Positions 19,170 through 28,985 are shown, counted from the stretch's first letter. The stretch is DNA of 64,000 bases from Bacillus sp. MYb209 (GCF_002975175.1 NZ_PCNZ01000002.1:106230-170229); one strand, 5' to 3'. The notes: generated by a model not told the origin, from the letters alone. Numbers and translations are program-made.

Positions 19170-19199
19170 AAAGGATTTGTATTTACAAACCTTTTATAT
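19170..19199 (+). terminator. Hairpin between recJ and apt
   Basis: AAAGGATTTGTA and TACAAACCTTTT form a stem followed by a short AT run. It probably terminates recJ or attenuates read-through into apt; the T-tract is weak. Confidence 0.55.
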
Positions 19200-19218
19200 C
19201 TGAGGAGGATTCAGAAAT

Positions 19219-19731
19219 ATGGATTTCAAGCAACATATCGCAATTGTACCGGATTATCCAAAAGAAGGTATTGTGTTTAAAGACATTACCCCTTTAATGA
19301 ACGACGGTAAAGCATACAAAGCAGCAACAGATGCAATCGTTGAGTATGCCAAAAAAAGAGATATCGACGTTGTAGTAGGGCCAGAAGCACGTGGCTTTAT
19401 TATCGGTTGCCCTGTTTCTTATGCATTAGAAGTAGGATTTGCACCAGTTCGTAAATTAGGGAAATTACCACGTGAAGTAATTACAGTTGACTACGGTAAA
19501 GAATATGGAACGGATGTTTTAACAATTCATAAAGATGCAATTAAACCAGGTCAACGCGTATTAATTACAGATGATCTATTAGCTACAGGCGGAACAATTG
19601 AAGCGACAATTAAGCTAGTTGAAGAACTTGGCGGAGTTGTAGCAGGAATTGCATTCTTAGTAGAGCTTACTTACTTAGATGGTCGTAAAATGCTAGATGG
19701 TTACGATGTATTAGTATTAGAAAAATACTAA
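19219..19731 (+). CDS. apt: Adenine phosphoribosyltransferase
   Basis: A 170-residue enzyme making AMP from adenine and PRPP. The type I PRTase PRPP loop [17 protein letters not shown] lies near residues 114-130, with [18 protein letters not shown] upstream and [16 protein letters not shown] as flexible loop. The RBS GAGGAGG precedes ATG 19219. It salvages the adenine released by MtnN, encoded later in the window. Confidence 0.96.
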   Translation: MDFKQHIAIVPDYPKEGIVFKDITPLMNDGKAYKAATDAIVEYAKKRDIDVVVGPEARGFIIGCPVSYALEVGFAPVRKLGKLPREVITVDYGKEYGTDVLTIHKDAIKPGQRVLITDDLLATGGTIEATIKLVEELGGVVAGIAFLVELTYLDGRKMLDGYDVLVLEKY

Positions 19732-19759
19732 TCACTATATAGGTAAAACTACGGTGATA

Positions 19760-19802
19760 AAAAGTACCCGTGAATCTCTTGGAGAGGAGCGGGTACTTTT
19801 GT
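19760..19802 (+). terminator. Terminator after apt
   Basis: AAAAGTACCCG and CGGGTACTTTT enclose an 18-19 base loop that itself contains a small CTCTTGGAGAG hairpin. Confidence 0.8.
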
Positions 19803-19850
19803 ATAATTACACAAAAAAACATGGTGAAATGTCAGTAAAATCTTTTCCTT

Positions 19851-19879
19851 TTCACAATTCACAATCATTGGGTTATAAT
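19851..19879 (+). promoter_or_regulatory. SigA-type promoter of relA
   Basis: TTCACA at 19851-19856, a 17-base spacer, TATAAT at 19874-19879. It lies about 60 bases before the relA start. Confidence 0.65.
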
Positions 19880-19941
19880 GATAGAATATAATTTATTCTA
19901 CTTAATAAAGATAAAGTCAATTTTCAATAAAAGGTGATTCG

Positions 19942-22125
19942 ATGGCAAATGAGCAAGTACTAACAGCTGAACAGGTACTCGAGAAAGCAAGTCAATATTT
20001 AGCGGATGAAGATATTGAGCTAGTGGCACGTGCCTATGAATATGCGCGTGATGCACATAGCGAACAATATAGAAAATCGGGTGAACCATATATTATTCAC
20101 CCAATTCAAGTTGCAGGTATTTTAGTTGATTTACACATGGATCCATCTACAGTATCGGCAGGTTTCTTGCATGATGTAGTGGAAGATACAGAAATTACAT
20201 TAGAAGATATTGAACGGGAATTTAATAAAGAAATCGCTATGCTTGTTGACGGTGTTACAAAGCTTGGAAAGATTAAATATAAATCTCACGAGCAGCAACA
20301 AGCCGAAAACCATCGCAAAATGTTTATCGCAATGGCTCAAGATATTCGAGTTATTTTAATTAAACTAGCTGACCGTCTTCATAATATGCGTACATTGAAA
20401 CATTTGCCTCAAGAGAAGCAGCGTCGCATTGCAAATGAAACGTTAGAAATCTTTGCACCTTTAGCACATAGACTCGGAATTAGTACTATTAAATGGGAGT
20501 TAGAGGATACGTCACTTCGCTATTTAAACCCACAGCAATATTATCGTATTGTGAATTTAATGAAGCGTAAACGTGCAGAGCGTGAAGAATATTTAGATGA
20601 AGTAATGACTGGTATTCGTGAGAAATTAAAAGAAGTTGCAATTCAACCTGAGATTTCTGGAAGACCAAAGCATATTTACAGTATTTATCGTAAAATGGCA
20701 TTGCAAAATAAACAATTTAATGAAATTTATGATCTATTAGCTGTACGTGTCGTGGTAAATAGTATTAAAGATTGTTATGCGGTACTTGGAATTATTCATA
20801 CGTGCTGGAAGCCAATGCCGGGTCGTTTTAAGGATTATATTGCAATGCCGAAAGCAAACCTATATCAATCTCTTCATACGACTGTAATTGGGCCGAAAGG
20901 TGATCCGCTTGAAGTGCAAATTCGCACGAAAGAAATGCACGAAATTGCAGAATTCGGGATTGCGGCACATTGGGCGTATAAAGAAGGTAAAGCGGCTGAA
21001 ACAACGGGTACATTAGAGAAGAAACTAACATGGTTCCGTCAAATATTAGAATGGCAAAATGAAGCTTCTAATGCAGAAGAGTTTATGGAATCATTAAAAA
21101 TTGATTTGTTCTCTGATATGGTATTTGTCTTTACACCGAAAGGCGATGTAATGGAATTACCTCTTGGCTCTGTCCCAATTGATTTTGCATATCGTGTCCA
21201 TTCGGAAATTGGAAACAAAACAATTGGTGCAAAAGTAAACGGGAAAATGGTGACACTTGATTATAAGCTGAAAACTGGTGACATCATTGAAATTTTAACA
21301 TCGAAACATTCGTATGGCCCAAGTCAAGATTGGGTAAAGCTAGCTCAAACATCTCATGCGAAAAATAAAATACGTCAATTCTTTAAGAAGCAACGTAGAG
21401 ATGAAAATATTGAAAAAGGCCGTGAACTTGTTGAAAAAGAAGTGCGTGGCTTAGAGTATGAGATGAAAGAAGTATTAGCACTTGATAATTTAAAACGTGT
21501 TGCTGAGAAGTTTAACTTTGCAAATGAAGAAGATATGTTTGCAGCAGTTGGATACAACGGAATTACAGCTGCACAAATTGTTACGCGACTAACGGACAAG
21601 TTCCGTAAACAACGTGAAGAAGAAGAAATCGTTGAAGTTAAAGAAGTTCGTAAACCGATGAAAATTCGAAAATGGGATTCTGGTGTAAAGGTAAGTGGTG
21701 CAGATAATTTGTTAATTCGTTTATCAAAATGCTGTAACCCAGTTCCAGGCGATGATATTGTTGGGTATATTACGAAAGGTCGAGGCGTATCAATTCACCG
21801 TTGCGATTGCGTCAATGTGCATACAGAAGAAGCGGTAGAGCGTTTACTAGAAGTAGATTGGGAAGGTAGCCCTGAAAAAGAAATTGAATACAATGTTGAT
21901 ATTGAAATTTCAGGCTATGATCGTCGTGGTTTATTAAATGAAGTATTACAAGCTGTTACAGAAACGAAGACGTATATCTCAGCCGTTTCCGGTAGAAGTG
22001 ATCGTAATAAGATGGCAACGATTAATATGTCGATCTCTATTCGAAACTTACAGCACTTGAAAAAAGTAGTAGAGCGCATTAAACGTGTTCCAGAAATTTA
22101 TGCCGTACGACGCATGATGCATTAA
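19942..22125 (+). CDS. relA: Bifunctional (p)ppGpp synthetase/hydrolase Rel
   Basis: A 727-residue long RelA/SpoT homolog. It has an HD hydrolase domain with intact [17 protein letters not shown] and [10 protein letters not shown], a synthetase domain with [12 protein letters not shown] and [21 protein letters not shown] ([16 protein letters not shown]), a zinc-finger region ([14 protein letters not shown]...HRCDC) and a C-terminal ACT domain. Both catalytic centres look complete, as expected of the single bifunctional Rel of Firmicutes. It mediates the stringent response. Confidence 0.97.
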   Translation: MANEQVLTAEQVLEKASQYLADEDIELVARAYEYARDAHSEQYRKSGEPYIIHPIQVAGILVDLHMDPSTVSAGFLHDVVEDTEITLEDIEREFNKEIAMLVDGVTKLGKIKYKSHEQQQAENHRKMFIAMAQDIRVILIKLADRLHNMRTLKHLPQEKQRRIANETLEIFAPLAHRLGISTIKWELEDTSLRYLNPQQYYRIVNLMKRKRAEREEYLDEVMTGIREKLKEVAIQPEISGRPKHIYSIYRKMALQNKQFNEIYDLLAVRVVVNSIKDCYAVLGIIHTCWKPMPGRFKDYIAMPKANLYQSLHTTVIGPKGDPLEVQIRTKEMHEIAEFGIAAHWAYKEGKAAETTGTLEKKLTWFRQILEWQNEASNAEEFMESLKIDLFSDMVFVFTPKGDVMELPLGSVPIDFAYRVHSEIGNKTIGAKVNGKMVTLDYKLKTGDIIEILTSKHSYGPSQDWVKLAQTSHAKNKIRQFFKKQRRDENIEKGRELVEKEVRGLEYEMKEVLALDNLKRVAEKFNFANEEDMFAAVGYNGITAAQIVTRLTDKFRKQREEEEIVEVKEVRKPMKIRKWDSGVKVSGADNLLIRLSKCCNPVPGDDIVGYITKGRGVSIHRCDCVNVHTEEAVERLLEVDWEGSPEKEIEYNVDIEISGYDRRGLLNEVLQAVTETKTYISAVSGRSDRNKMATINMSISIRNLQHLKKVVERIKRVPEIYAVRRMMH

Positions 22126-22142
22126 TAGGGAGTGTAGAAAAG

Positions 22143-22583
22143 ATGAGAGTTGTTTTACAACGATCAAAGGAAGCGTCTGTCACAGTAGATGGTGAGATTG
22201 TAGGACAAATTCCATTCGGTTTAACATTACTAGTTGGCATTACGCATGAAGATACAGAAAAAGATGCAACGTATATTGCAGAAAAAATTGCAAACCTACG
22301 TATTTTTGAAGATGAGAGCGGAAAGATGAACCATTCAGTACTTGATGTAGAAGGACAAGTTCTATCAATTTCGCAATTTACATTATACGGAGATTGCCGT
22401 AAAGGAAGACGTCCAAACTTTATGGATGCTGCGAAACCTGATTACGCAGAGCGTTTATATGATTTCTTTAATGAAGAAGTTCGTAAACAAGGACTACATG
22501 TGGAGACAGGACAGTTCGGAGCAATGATGGACGTTTCTTTAATCAATGATGGTCCGGTGACCTTAATTGTAGAAAGTAAATAG
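22143..22583 (+). CDS. dtd: D-aminoacyl-tRNA deacylase
   Basis: A 146-residue DTD that removes D-amino acids (and glycine from tRNA-Ala) from mischarged tRNAs. Catalytic-site motifs are [17 protein letters not shown] near residues 78-94 and the cross-subunit Gly-Pro in [12 protein letters not shown] at the C-terminus. It is 17 bases downstream of relA and probably co-transcribed. Confidence 0.96.
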   Translation: MRVVLQRSKEASVTVDGEIVGQIPFGLTLLVGITHEDTEKDATYIAEKIANLRIFEDESGKMNHSVLDVEGQVLSISQFTLYGDCRKGRRPNFMDAAKPDYAERLYDFFNEEVRKQGLHVETGQFGAMMDVSLINDGPVTLIVESK

Positions 22584-22594
22584 TGTTGCCCAAG

Positions 22595-22625
22595 AAGAGA
22601 GGATTATATGATCCTCTCTTTTTTA
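22595..22625 (+). terminator. Terminator after dtd
   Basis: AAGAGAGGAT and ATCCTCTCTTTTTT with a six-base loop. Confidence 0.88.
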
Positions 22626-22689
22626 TACATTGTTTTATGTTTTGTTCATTTAACATAGGATGATTGTAAAGGGGAATAAAAGGTGTAGT

Positions 22690-23014
22690 ATGCTTCAAGA
22701 ATTCAATATAGCTTTACGTTTCATGTTAGAGTTATGTGTTCTTGGGGTTGTTGGGTACTGGGGATTTCGGATAGGAACAATAACGGCTATAAAAATTACA
22801 CTTGCGATTATTCTTCCGATTATTGTTGCTGTCATATGGGCATTATTTGAAGGACCACACGCAGAGTGGGAAGTACAAGGCACCTTACATATATTGTTAG
22901 AAATTATCGTTTTTGGATTGGGCGTTGTGTCATTTGAAGCATCCTATGCTTGCGAGTGGATTGGCTATTGTTATTATTGTTAATAGCATTCTTATGTTTA
23001 TTTGGAATCAATAG
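22690..23014 (+). pseudogene. YrdB-family (DUF2568) membrane protein, frameshifted near the C-terminus
   Basis: From ATG 22690 (RBS AAAAGGTG) the frame encodes MLQEFNIALRFMLELCVLG and three hydrophobic segments typical of small YrdB proteins. After GVVSFEAS the frame breaks near 22945-22952. The expected last helix, MLASGLAIVIIVNSILMFIW, continues in the +1 frame to TAG 23012-23014. Read unshifted, the product ends abnormally with Cys-rich YACEWIGYCYYC at 22983. A two-base loss or one-base gain explains it. The altered tail may still be tolerated, or this may be a sequencing error. Confidence 0.7.
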
Positions 23015-23096
23015 CTGTTTCGGATATGTATAACTACCCCATCAATATGGAACAATAAAAAGTAAAACATCCATATTGAATGTGAGGGATATACGT

Positions 23097-23273
23097 ATGC
23101 GTATGAATGAAAAAGGACATTCTGTTACAAATGGTGCAAATCAACTGTTTAACGTAAATTTACATGATTTTATTTCAAAAGAACAAAACAATACTTCAAT
23201 GGAGCTTGCTTCGGAGTTTGGGATTTCACTTCAAGATGTAAAGCGACTAAAGAAGCAAATTGAGCGCTCTTAG
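23097..23273 (+). CDS. Small protein with HTH-like C-terminus (YrzK-like)
   Basis: A 58-residue protein starting MRMNEKGHSVTNGANQLFN and ending SMELASEFGISLQDVKRLKK, which reads like a helix-turn-helix of sigma-region-4 type. ATG 23097 has GAGGG eight bases upstream; the TTG at 23076 has no RBS. Its position before hisS corresponds to yrzK of B. subtilis. The function is unknown. Confidence 0.7.
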   Translation: MRMNEKGHSVTNGANQLFNVNLHDFISKEQNNTSMELASEFGISLQDVKRLKKQIERS

Positions 23274-23278
23274 AGCAC

Positions 23279-23307
23279 TTGACAATCCTACTCAACAAAC
23301 GTATAGT
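23279..23307 (+). promoter_or_regulatory. SigA promoter of the hisS-aspS operon
   Basis: TTGACA at 23279-23284, exactly 17 bases, then TATAGT at 23302-23307. Transcription should start near 23314, at the 5' end of the T-box leader. Confidence 0.85.
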
Positions 23308-23313
23308 AATTTT

Positions 23314-23600
23314 ATATTTACATATGAATATAACCGTTGATAGAGGAGAGTAAATGAGATACACATGGAAAGAGAAGAAATGTCCTAGGCTGAAAACATT
23401 TCTACATGATGACTGATTGAATGACACTCTGTAGGTTTCAACTTGAAAGGCGTATACGCTTAGTAGAGATGAACGCAAATTTAAGCGTTATTAAAAAAGT
23501 GGAAGCATACGTGCTTCAATTAGGGTGGCACCACGGGTATAATACTCTCGTCCCTACTGTTCAAACAGTAGCGGCGGGAGTTTTTTTATTTTTATTAAGA
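23314..23600 (+). promoter_or_regulatory. T-box riboswitch leader of hisS-aspS
   Basis: The T-box sequence AGGGTGGCACCACGGG lies at about 23522-23537, followed by a terminator (ACTCTCGTCCCTACTG...CAGTAGCGGCGGGAGTTTTTTT). Stem I base AGAG (23347-23350) pairs with CTCT (23427-23430). The AGTA motif of the specifier loop is at about 23349-23352, and the specifier strand reads GAATGACA at 23419-23426. The canonical specifier is GAC (Asp, 23423-23425); CAC (His) overlaps at 23425-23427. Uncharged tRNA would promote read-through into hisS and aspS. Confidence 0.93.
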
Positions 23601-23627
23601 TTAAAACAATTTGAGGAGGAACTGAAT

Positions 23628-24899
23628 ATGTCTATTCAAATCCCACGCGGAACGCAAGATATTCTTCCAGGTAATGTAGAGTTATGGCAGTATATCGAAG
23701 GGCAAGCGCGCGAAATTTGCCGTCGTTACAATTATAAAGAAATTCGCACACCAATTTTTGAACATACAGAGCTATTTTTACGTGGTGTTGGTGATACGAC
23801 AGATATCGTACAAAAAGAAATGTATTCATTCCAAGACCGTGGAGAGCGTAGTTTAACATTACGTCCAGAAGGTACTGCACCTGTTGTACGTTCTTACGTT
23901 GAAAACAAAATGTTCGGTGATGCAACACAACCAACGAAATTATACTATATCGGTCAAATGTTCCGTTACGAAAGACCACAAGCAGGTCGCTATCGTCAAT
24001 TCGTACAATTCGGTATTGAAGCAATTGGTAGTAACGATCCAGCAATTGATGCAGAAGTAATTGCACTTGCTGTAGAGTTTTATCGCGGCATGGGCTTAAA
24101 AAATATTAAAGTTGTATTAAATAGCTTAGGTGATGCAGCGAGTCGTCAAGCACACCGTGATGCGTTAATTGCTCACTTTGAGCCGCGCATCGGAGAGTTC
24201 TGTGCTGATTGCCAATCTCGTTTAGAAAAGAACCCTCTTCGTATTTTAGACTGTAAGAAGGACCGTAATCATGAATTAATGAGCACAGCACCATCTATTA
24301 CAGAATACTTAAACGAAGATTCAGCAGTATACTACGACAAAGTACAAGAACTACTAACGATGATGGATGTTCCATTTGAAAAAGATCCGAATTTAGTACG
24401 TGGTTTAGACTACTACCAACACACTGTTTTTGAAATTATGAGTGAGGCAGAAGGTTTCGGTGCTATCACAACATTAAGTGGCGGTGGCCGTTATAACGGA
24501 CTTGTACAAGAAATCGGTGGACCGGAAATGCCAGGTATTGGTTTTGCGATGAGTATTGAGCGTTTAATTATGGCGCTGAAGGCTGAAAATATTGAGTTAC
24601 CAATTGAACATAGTATTGATTGTTACGTTGTAGCACTTGGTGAAAAAGCGAAAGACCGTGCTGCAAAAGTTGCGTTCGATCTTCGTAAAGCTGGATTATC
24701 AGTTGAAAAAGATTATTTAGATCGCAAAATGAAAGCACAATTTAAATCAGCAGATCGTTTAAATGCGAAATACGTAGCTGTATTAGGGGAAGATGAGCTA
24801 GATAAAGGCATCATTAACTTGAAAGATATGGAAACAGGCGGACAAGAAGAAGTAGCGTTAGATGTATTTGCTTCATATGTAGCAGAGAAATTAATATAG
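23628..24899 (+). CDS. hisS: Histidyl-tRNA synthetase
   Basis: A 423-residue class II synthetase: [11 protein letters not shown] at the N-terminus, motif 2 [14 protein letters not shown], the His-specific [15 protein letters not shown], glycine-rich [16 protein letters not shown], motif 3 [15 protein letters not shown], and a C-terminal anticodon-binding domain. The true start is ATG 23628 behind GAGGAGG. The frame is open further upstream through the T-box leader, but that part is RNA structure. It is followed by aspS after 12 bases. Confidence 0.97.
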   Translation: MSIQIPRGTQDILPGNVELWQYIEGQAREICRRYNYKEIRTPIFEHTELFLRGVGDTTDIVQKEMYSFQDRGERSLTLRPEGTAPVVRSYVENKMFGDATQPTKLYYIGQMFRYERPQAGRYRQFVQFGIEAIGSNDPAIDAEVIALAVEFYRGMGLKNIKVVLNSLGDAASRQAHRDALIAHFEPRIGEFCADCQSRLEKNPLRILDCKKDRNHELMSTAPSITEYLNEDSAVYYDKVQELLTMMDVPFEKDPNLVRGLDYYQHTVFEIMSEAEGFGAITTLSGGGRYNGLVQEIGGPEMPGIGFAMSIERLIMALKAENIELPIEHSIDCYVVALGEKAKDRAAKVAFDLRKAGLSVEKDYLDRKMKAQFKSADRLNAKYVAVLGEDELDKGIINLKDMETGGQEEVALDVFASYVAEKLI

Positions 24900-24911
24900 G
24901 GGGAACTTAAA

Positions 24912-26687
24912 GTGGCTGAAAGAACACATGCATGTGGGAAAGTAACAGTAGAAGCGGTTGGACAAACAGTTCAATTAAAAGGTTGGGTACAAAAACGCCG
25001 TGATTTAGGTGGATTAATCTTTATCGACTTACGTGACCGTACAGGTATCGTACAAGTTGTATTTAACCCAGAAACATCAAAAGAAGCGTTAGAAGTAGCA
25101 GAAATGATTCGTAGCGAATATGTATTACACGTAGAAGGTACAGTTGTTGAACGTGGTGAAGGCGCAATTAATGACAATATGGCAACTGGTCGTATTGAAG
25201 TACAAGCAACGAAAGTAAACGTATTAAATGCAGCGAAAACAACGCCAATCATTATTGCTGATGATACAGATGCATCAGAAGATGTGCGTTTAAAATATCG
25301 TTACTTAGACTTACGTCGTCCTGTAATGTTCAACACATTCAAAATGCGTCATGACGTAACGAAAACAATTCGTAACTTCTTAGATACAGAAGAGTTCTTA
25401 GAAGTTGAAACACCAATTTTAACGAAGAGCACACCAGAAGGAGCTCGCGACTATTTAGTACCAAGTCGTGTGCATGATGGTGAATTTTATGCATTACCTC
25501 AATCTCCGCAGCTATTTAAACAGCTTCTTATGGTCGGTGGATTTGAGCGTTACTATCAAGTAGCACGTTGTTTCCGTGACGAAGATTTACGTGCGGACCG
25601 TCAACCGGAATTCACGCAAATCGATATCGAGGCATCATTCTTAACACAAGATGAAATTTTAGAAATGATGGAGCGCATGATGACGAAAGTCATGAAGGAT
25701 GCAAAAGGTGTAGAAGTTAGTGTACCATTCCCTCGTATGAAATATGCTGATGCAATGGCTCGCTTTGGTTCTGATAAGCCAGATACACGCTTTGAAATGG
25801 AACTAAAAGACCTATCTGAATTTGCAGTAGGTTGTGGATTTAAAGTATTTACAAGTGCTGTAGAAAACGGCGGACAAGTAAAAGCGATTAACGCAAAAGG
25901 TGCAGCGAGCAAATATTCTCGTAAAGACATCGACGCATTAACTGAATTCGCAAAAGTATACGGTGCAAAAGGTCTAGCTTGGCTTAAAGTTGAAGAAGAC
26001 GGCTTAAAAGGACCGATTGCGAAATTCTTCGGGGAAGAAGATGCAAACGTGTTAATGAGTACATTAGAAGCGGATGCTGGTGACTTATTACTATTCGTAG
26101 CAGATAAGAAGAGCGTTGTTGCAGATAGCTTAGGTGCACTTCGTTTACGTCTAGGTAAAGAACTTGAGCTAATTGACGAAAGTAAATTTAATTTCCTATG
26201 GGTAACTGATTGGCCACTTCTTGAGTACGATGAAGATGCAGATCGTTACTTCGCAGCTCACCATCCGTTCACAATGCCATTCCGTGAAGATGTTGAACTA
26301 TTAGAAACAGCACCAGAAAAAGCACGTGCACAAGCATATGACCTTGTATTAAACGGTTATGAGCTTGGTGGTGGATCACTTCGTATTTACGAGCGTGACG
26401 TACAAGAAAAAATGTTCAAAGCACTTGGATTCTCACAAGAAGAAGCACAAGAACAATTCGGATTCTTATTAGAAGCATTCGAATACGGTACACCACCACA
26501 CGGCGGAATCGCATTAGGTTTAGACCGTCTTGTTATGTTACTTGCAGGTCGTACGAACCTTCGTGATACAATTGCATTCCCGAAAACAGCAAGCGCAAGC
26601 TGCTTATTAACAGAAGCGCCAAGCCCAGTTGCAGAAGCTCAGCTTGAAGAGCTAAGCTTAAAATTGAGCTTGAAAGAAGAGAAGTAA
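24912..26687 (+). CDS. aspS: Aspartyl-tRNA synthetase
   Basis: A 591-residue bacterial-type AspRS: N-terminal OB anticodon-binding domain ([20 protein letters not shown]), [20 protein letters not shown], motif 2 [23 protein letters not shown] insertion domain, and motif 3 [16 protein letters not shown] with TIAFPKT. The start is GTG 24912 (RBS AGGGGGAAC). It is in an operon with hisS under the shared T-box. Confidence 0.97.
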   Translation: MAERTHACGKVTVEAVGQTVQLKGWVQKRRDLGGLIFIDLRDRTGIVQVVFNPETSKEALEVAEMIRSEYVLHVEGTVVERGEGAINDNMATGRIEVQATKVNVLNAAKTTPIIIADDTDASEDVRLKYRYLDLRRPVMFNTFKMRHDVTKTIRNFLDTEEFLEVETPILTKSTPEGARDYLVPSRVHDGEFYALPQSPQLFKQLLMVGGFERYYQVARCFRDEDLRADRQPEFTQIDIEASFLTQDEILEMMERMMTKVMKDAKGVEVSVPFPRMKYADAMARFGSDKPDTRFEMELKDLSEFAVGCGFKVFTSAVENGGQVKAINAKGAASKYSRKDIDALTEFAKVYGAKGLAWLKVEEDGLKGPIAKFFGEEDANVLMSTLEADAGDLLLFVADKKSVVADSLGALRLRLGKELELIDESKFNFLWVTDWPLLEYDEDADRYFAAHHPFTMPFREDVELLETAPEKARAQAYDLVLNGYELGGGSLRIYERDVQEKMFKALGFSQEEAQEQFGFLLEAFEYGTPPHGGIALGLDRLVMLLAGRTNLRDTIAFPKTASASCLLTEAPSPVAEAQLEELSLKLSLKEEK

Positions 26688-26693
26688 GAATAG

Positions 26694-26733
26694 AGTCTAG
26701 ATGGTTATACTAACCCCATCTAGACTTTTTTTT
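26694..26733 (+). terminator. Terminator after hisS-aspS
   Basis: AGTCTAGATGG and CCATCTAGACTTTTTTTT. Confidence 0.9.
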
Positions 26734-26734
26734 G

Positions 26735-26925
26735 AAAGGTTGTTTAAAAAGTCCGGTTTAGATAACCTTCGCATTTCATCGTTACGTATGCTAGTCCGGT
26801 GCTCGAGTAGTACGCCTACACTGTGCTCCTCCTAGCATAAGTGCCTCGATCTGCTCGGTCCTCTGAATCCTCCTTTTTAAACGTATATTGAAGAGGAAGT
26901 TAAAAAAGTCTGGTTCAGCTAGTGG
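26735..26925. repeat. Putative dispersed intergenic repeat, about 190 bp
   Basis: The left edge reads GGTTGTTTAAAAAGTCCGGTTTA (26739-26761) and the right edge GAGGAAGTTAAAAAAGTCTGGTTCAG (26893-26918), imperfect direct copies. Between them lies unusually GC-rich sequence without ORF (GTCCGGTGCTCGAGTAGTACG, CTCGATCTGCTCGGTCCTCTG). It resembles noncoding repeats seen between genes in B. cereus genomes. Copy number cannot be shown from this window. Confidence 0.45.
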
Positions 26926-27051
26926 TCTTATGTTTTATTTTTTCTCTTTGAATATGTATTTTTAGGAATTCTATAACTTTTTCTATACAAATAGTCGGAA
27001 AAACGCTAGAATACATGGTAGACCATTTTTGTAATAGGAGTGTAGAGCTGA

Positions 27052-27819
27052 ATGTTACATCAATTTTCACGTAATGAATTAGCCTTTGGAAAAGAAGGCC
27101 TTGAAATATTAAAAAATAGTACAGTCGGTATTTTAGGGATTGGCGGAGTAGGGTCATTTTCGGCAGAAGCGTTAGCACGTTCTGGCGTAGGACGTCTTGT
27201 ATTAGTTGACAAAGATGTTGTAGATATTACAAACGTAAACCGTCAAATTCACGCGTTAGTATCTACTGTAGGACGTTCAAAAGTAGAATTAATGAAAGAG
27301 CGTATTGCAGACATTAATCCAGAGTGTGAAGTAATTGGACTAGAGATGTTTTATACAGATGAAACATATGAAGAGTTCTTTAAACACGGTTTAGATTTCG
27401 TAGTGGATGCATCCGATACGATTACGTTCAAAATTCATTTAATTAAACAATGTTTACGTCGTAAAATCAAAATTATCTCATGTATGGGTGCGGCAAATAA
27501 AATGGACCCAACTCGTTTCCGTATTGCGGACATTTCTAAAACACATACAGATCCAATTGCGAAAGTAATTCGTACGAAGCTTCGTAAAGATGGTATTAAA
27601 AAAGGTGTAAAAGTTGTCTTCTCTGACGAAAACCCAATCGTAATTCGTGAGGAAGTACGTAAAGAAATCGTACCAGACGAAAATGCAAAAATTCGTAAAG
27701 CGAAATTACCACCTTCTTCAAATGCGTTCGTACCATCTGTGGCGGGCTTAATTATGGCGAGTCACGTTGTACGTGAACGTATTAAAAACGTAGAAGTGAA
27801 GCGTGTAGGGCAAGAATAA
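27052..27819 (+). CDS. tcdA: tRNA threonylcarbamoyladenosine dehydratase TcdA
   Basis: A 255-residue E1-like ThiF/HesA-family protein with ATP-binding GIGGVGS at residues 29-35, VLVDKDVVDITNVNRQIHA, and FVVDASDTITFKIHLI. TcdA cyclises t6A37 in ANN-decoding tRNAs to ct6A. The length and the place after aspS match yrvM/tcdA of Bacillus. Catalytic Cys residues are absent at the classic E1 site, as expected for this group. The RBS AGGAGTG precedes ATG 27052. Confidence 0.92.
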   Translation: MLHQFSRNELAFGKEGLEILKNSTVGILGIGGVGSFSAEALARSGVGRLVLVDKDVVDITNVNRQIHALVSTVGRSKVELMKERIADINPECEVIGLEMFYTDETYEEFFKHGLDFVVDASDTITFKIHLIKQCLRRKIKIISCMGAANKMDPTRFRIADISKTHTDPIAKVIRTKLRKDGIKKGVKVVFSDENPIVIREEVRKEIVPDENAKIRKAKLPPSSNAFVPSVAGLIMASHVVRERIKNVEVKRVGQE

Positions 27820-27825
27820 AAGGGA

Positions 27826-27855
27826 AGCATATATCGTTTAGGATATATGCTTTTT
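27826..27855 (+). terminator. Terminator after tcdA
   Basis: AGCATATATC, a six-base loop, GATATATGCTTTTT. Confidence 0.85.
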
Positions 27856-27862
27856 GTATGTT

Positions 27863-28042
27863 TTAAAGAAATATGGATATTTGTAATACTACTAGTTCGA
27901 ACGTAAGTAAAGCTAGTAAGTAATGATCGTATTTGTCTGATTTATAGGCAGACGTCTTTTTTAAACTGTGAATGGTGAAAAGACCTAACGTTAGGACGAG
28001 AACACCGAGTGTTATTTTGAAGACTATTAATGAAATAGCAAC
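27863..28042 (-). CDS. Small two-helix membrane protein ORF lacking a standard start codon
   Basis: The minus frame from 28042 to TAA 27863 gives 59 residues: two hydrophobic helices (VAISLIVFKITLGVLVLTLG and YLLALLTFELVVLQISIFL) around a polar loop HSLKKTSAYKSDKYDH. A promoter (TTGGAT-N17-TACTAT) and an RBS (GAAGGGAG) lie just upstream. However, no ATG, GTG or TTG opens this frame: the codons after the RBS are ACG GTT GCT ATT. ATT (28036) as rare start, or a lost base in an original TTG-GCT, would explain it. Coding quality is inferred from composition only. Confidence 0.5.
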   Translation of the reverse strand, partial: VAISLIVFKITLGVLVLTLGLFTIHSLKKTSAYKSDKYDHYLLALLTFELVVLQISIFL

Positions 28043-28051
28043 CGTCTCCCT

Positions 28052-28095
28052 TCAAACGTATATGTTTATAGTAATATTTAAGTAAAAAATATCCA
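28052..28095 (-). promoter_or_regulatory. Promoter for the small membrane ORF
   Basis: On the minus strand TTGGAT, 17 bases, TACTAT, followed about 15 bases later by the RBS GAAGGGAG. The coordinates cover -35 through the RBS region. Confidence 0.45.
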
Positions 28096-28260
28096 ATTCA
28101 TTTCAGGAGTTTCCTCCTATTAACGTGAGTGTTATTATTGTGAATTTTTGTCGGTAAAGCGATATTTCTTGTCGAATCGTTGATATATTTCGAATTGCGA
28201 TAGATATATTCGAAAAATCGTCGATATAATTTCATTTATCTATGCATTGTTCGCCGAATT

Positions 28261-28308
28261 AAAAAACAGGGATGTCACTTAGGCGAACAAGTGACATCCC
28301 TGTTTTTT
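28261..28308. terminator. Perfect 20-bp bidirectional terminator at the end of rsfA
   Basis: AAAAAACAGGGATGTCACTT (28261-28280) and its exact complement at 28289-28308 with an eight-base loop. The flanking AATT extends the repeat to 24 bp. The rsfA stop codon lies in the outer stem. Confidence 0.92.
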
Positions 28309-28948
28309 AATTTTCTGCAGAATATATAATATCTAAATTTCCATTTTGATCGGTTTTGAAAATCGGAGCAATTTGCTCTTCTTGTTCTTCGACCGAAACA
28401 AGTTTTCGAGCACGATCCATAATTCTAACAAGCATTGCATAATCTTCTTCGATTGCTTGTTGTTTTTTTGTGAGAACAGCTAATTTTGCTTCAAGTTCAT
28501 TATTCGTTTTTTTCAGGGAAGTGAGCTGATCTTGTAATACGTCATTTTCAGTTTGTAACTTTGCGAGTGAAGGGTTATTGTGCTCCAAGTTTTGCAAAAA
28601 TGAGATGACATTTTGCATTGTAAGATCTTGTTTATTTGGGGCAATATCTTCTGAAAACTCGGCATCGATTACGAGTTGCCGAGTTTGTGCGAACTGCTCT
28701 TTTTCTATTTTAGCTTCCGAACGCTTTAATTCTTTACGCTGTTTTTTTGCAATTTGTACCGCATCTTCATAATATGGTCTTACTTCAGCATTCCATCTAA
28801 AGCCACAAGCTGCTGAAGTTCGGTTTAATGTATCACCAACTTCATCGAATGCTTTTATTTGTGTACTTCCTCTGCGAATATGTCGTAAAACAGTTTCTGC
28901 TAAAAGGAGATCGTCTTCTTTTGTCCATGCATCTTGACGTGTTTTCAT
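28307..28948 (-). CDS. RsfA-family sporulation transcription factor
   Basis: A 213-residue protein with an N-terminal Myb-like DNA-binding domain (AWTKEDDLLLAETVLRHIRR, then FDEVGDTLNRTSAACGFRWN) and a long C-terminal coiled coil (QTENDVLQDQLTSLKKTNNE). RsfA is a forespore regulator that tunes the sigma-F regulon; Bacillus genomes carry several paralogues, so the exact orthologue is unsure. The start is ATG 28948 with GGAGG nine bases upstream. An upstream in-frame ATG at 29053 overlaps rarA and lacks an RBS. Confidence 0.85.
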   Translation of the reverse strand: MKTRQDAWTKEDDLLLAETVLRHIRRGSTQIKAFDEVGDTLNRTSAACGFRWNAEVRPYYEDAVQIAKKQRKELKRSEAKIEKEQFAQTRQLVIDAEFSEDIAPNKQDLTMQNVISFLQNLEHNNPSLAKLQTENDVLQDQLTSLKKTNNELEAKLAVLTKKQQAIEEDYAMLVRIMDRARKLVSVEEQEEQIAPIFKTDQNGNLDIIYSAEN

Positions 28949-28985
28949 AAGCGAAGCCTCCGTAATGGTGACGTTTTCGCTTATA

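Noticed and set aside
23421-23627. N-terminal extension of HisS
   Set aside because: The frame is open through the T-box leader, but it has no RBS, crosses the T-box and terminator, and the normal HisS start with GAGGAGG is at 23628.
26735-26925. CRISPR array or rRNA fragment
   Set aside because: Only two imperfect edge copies, no regular spacers; no similarity to rRNA motifs that I can see.
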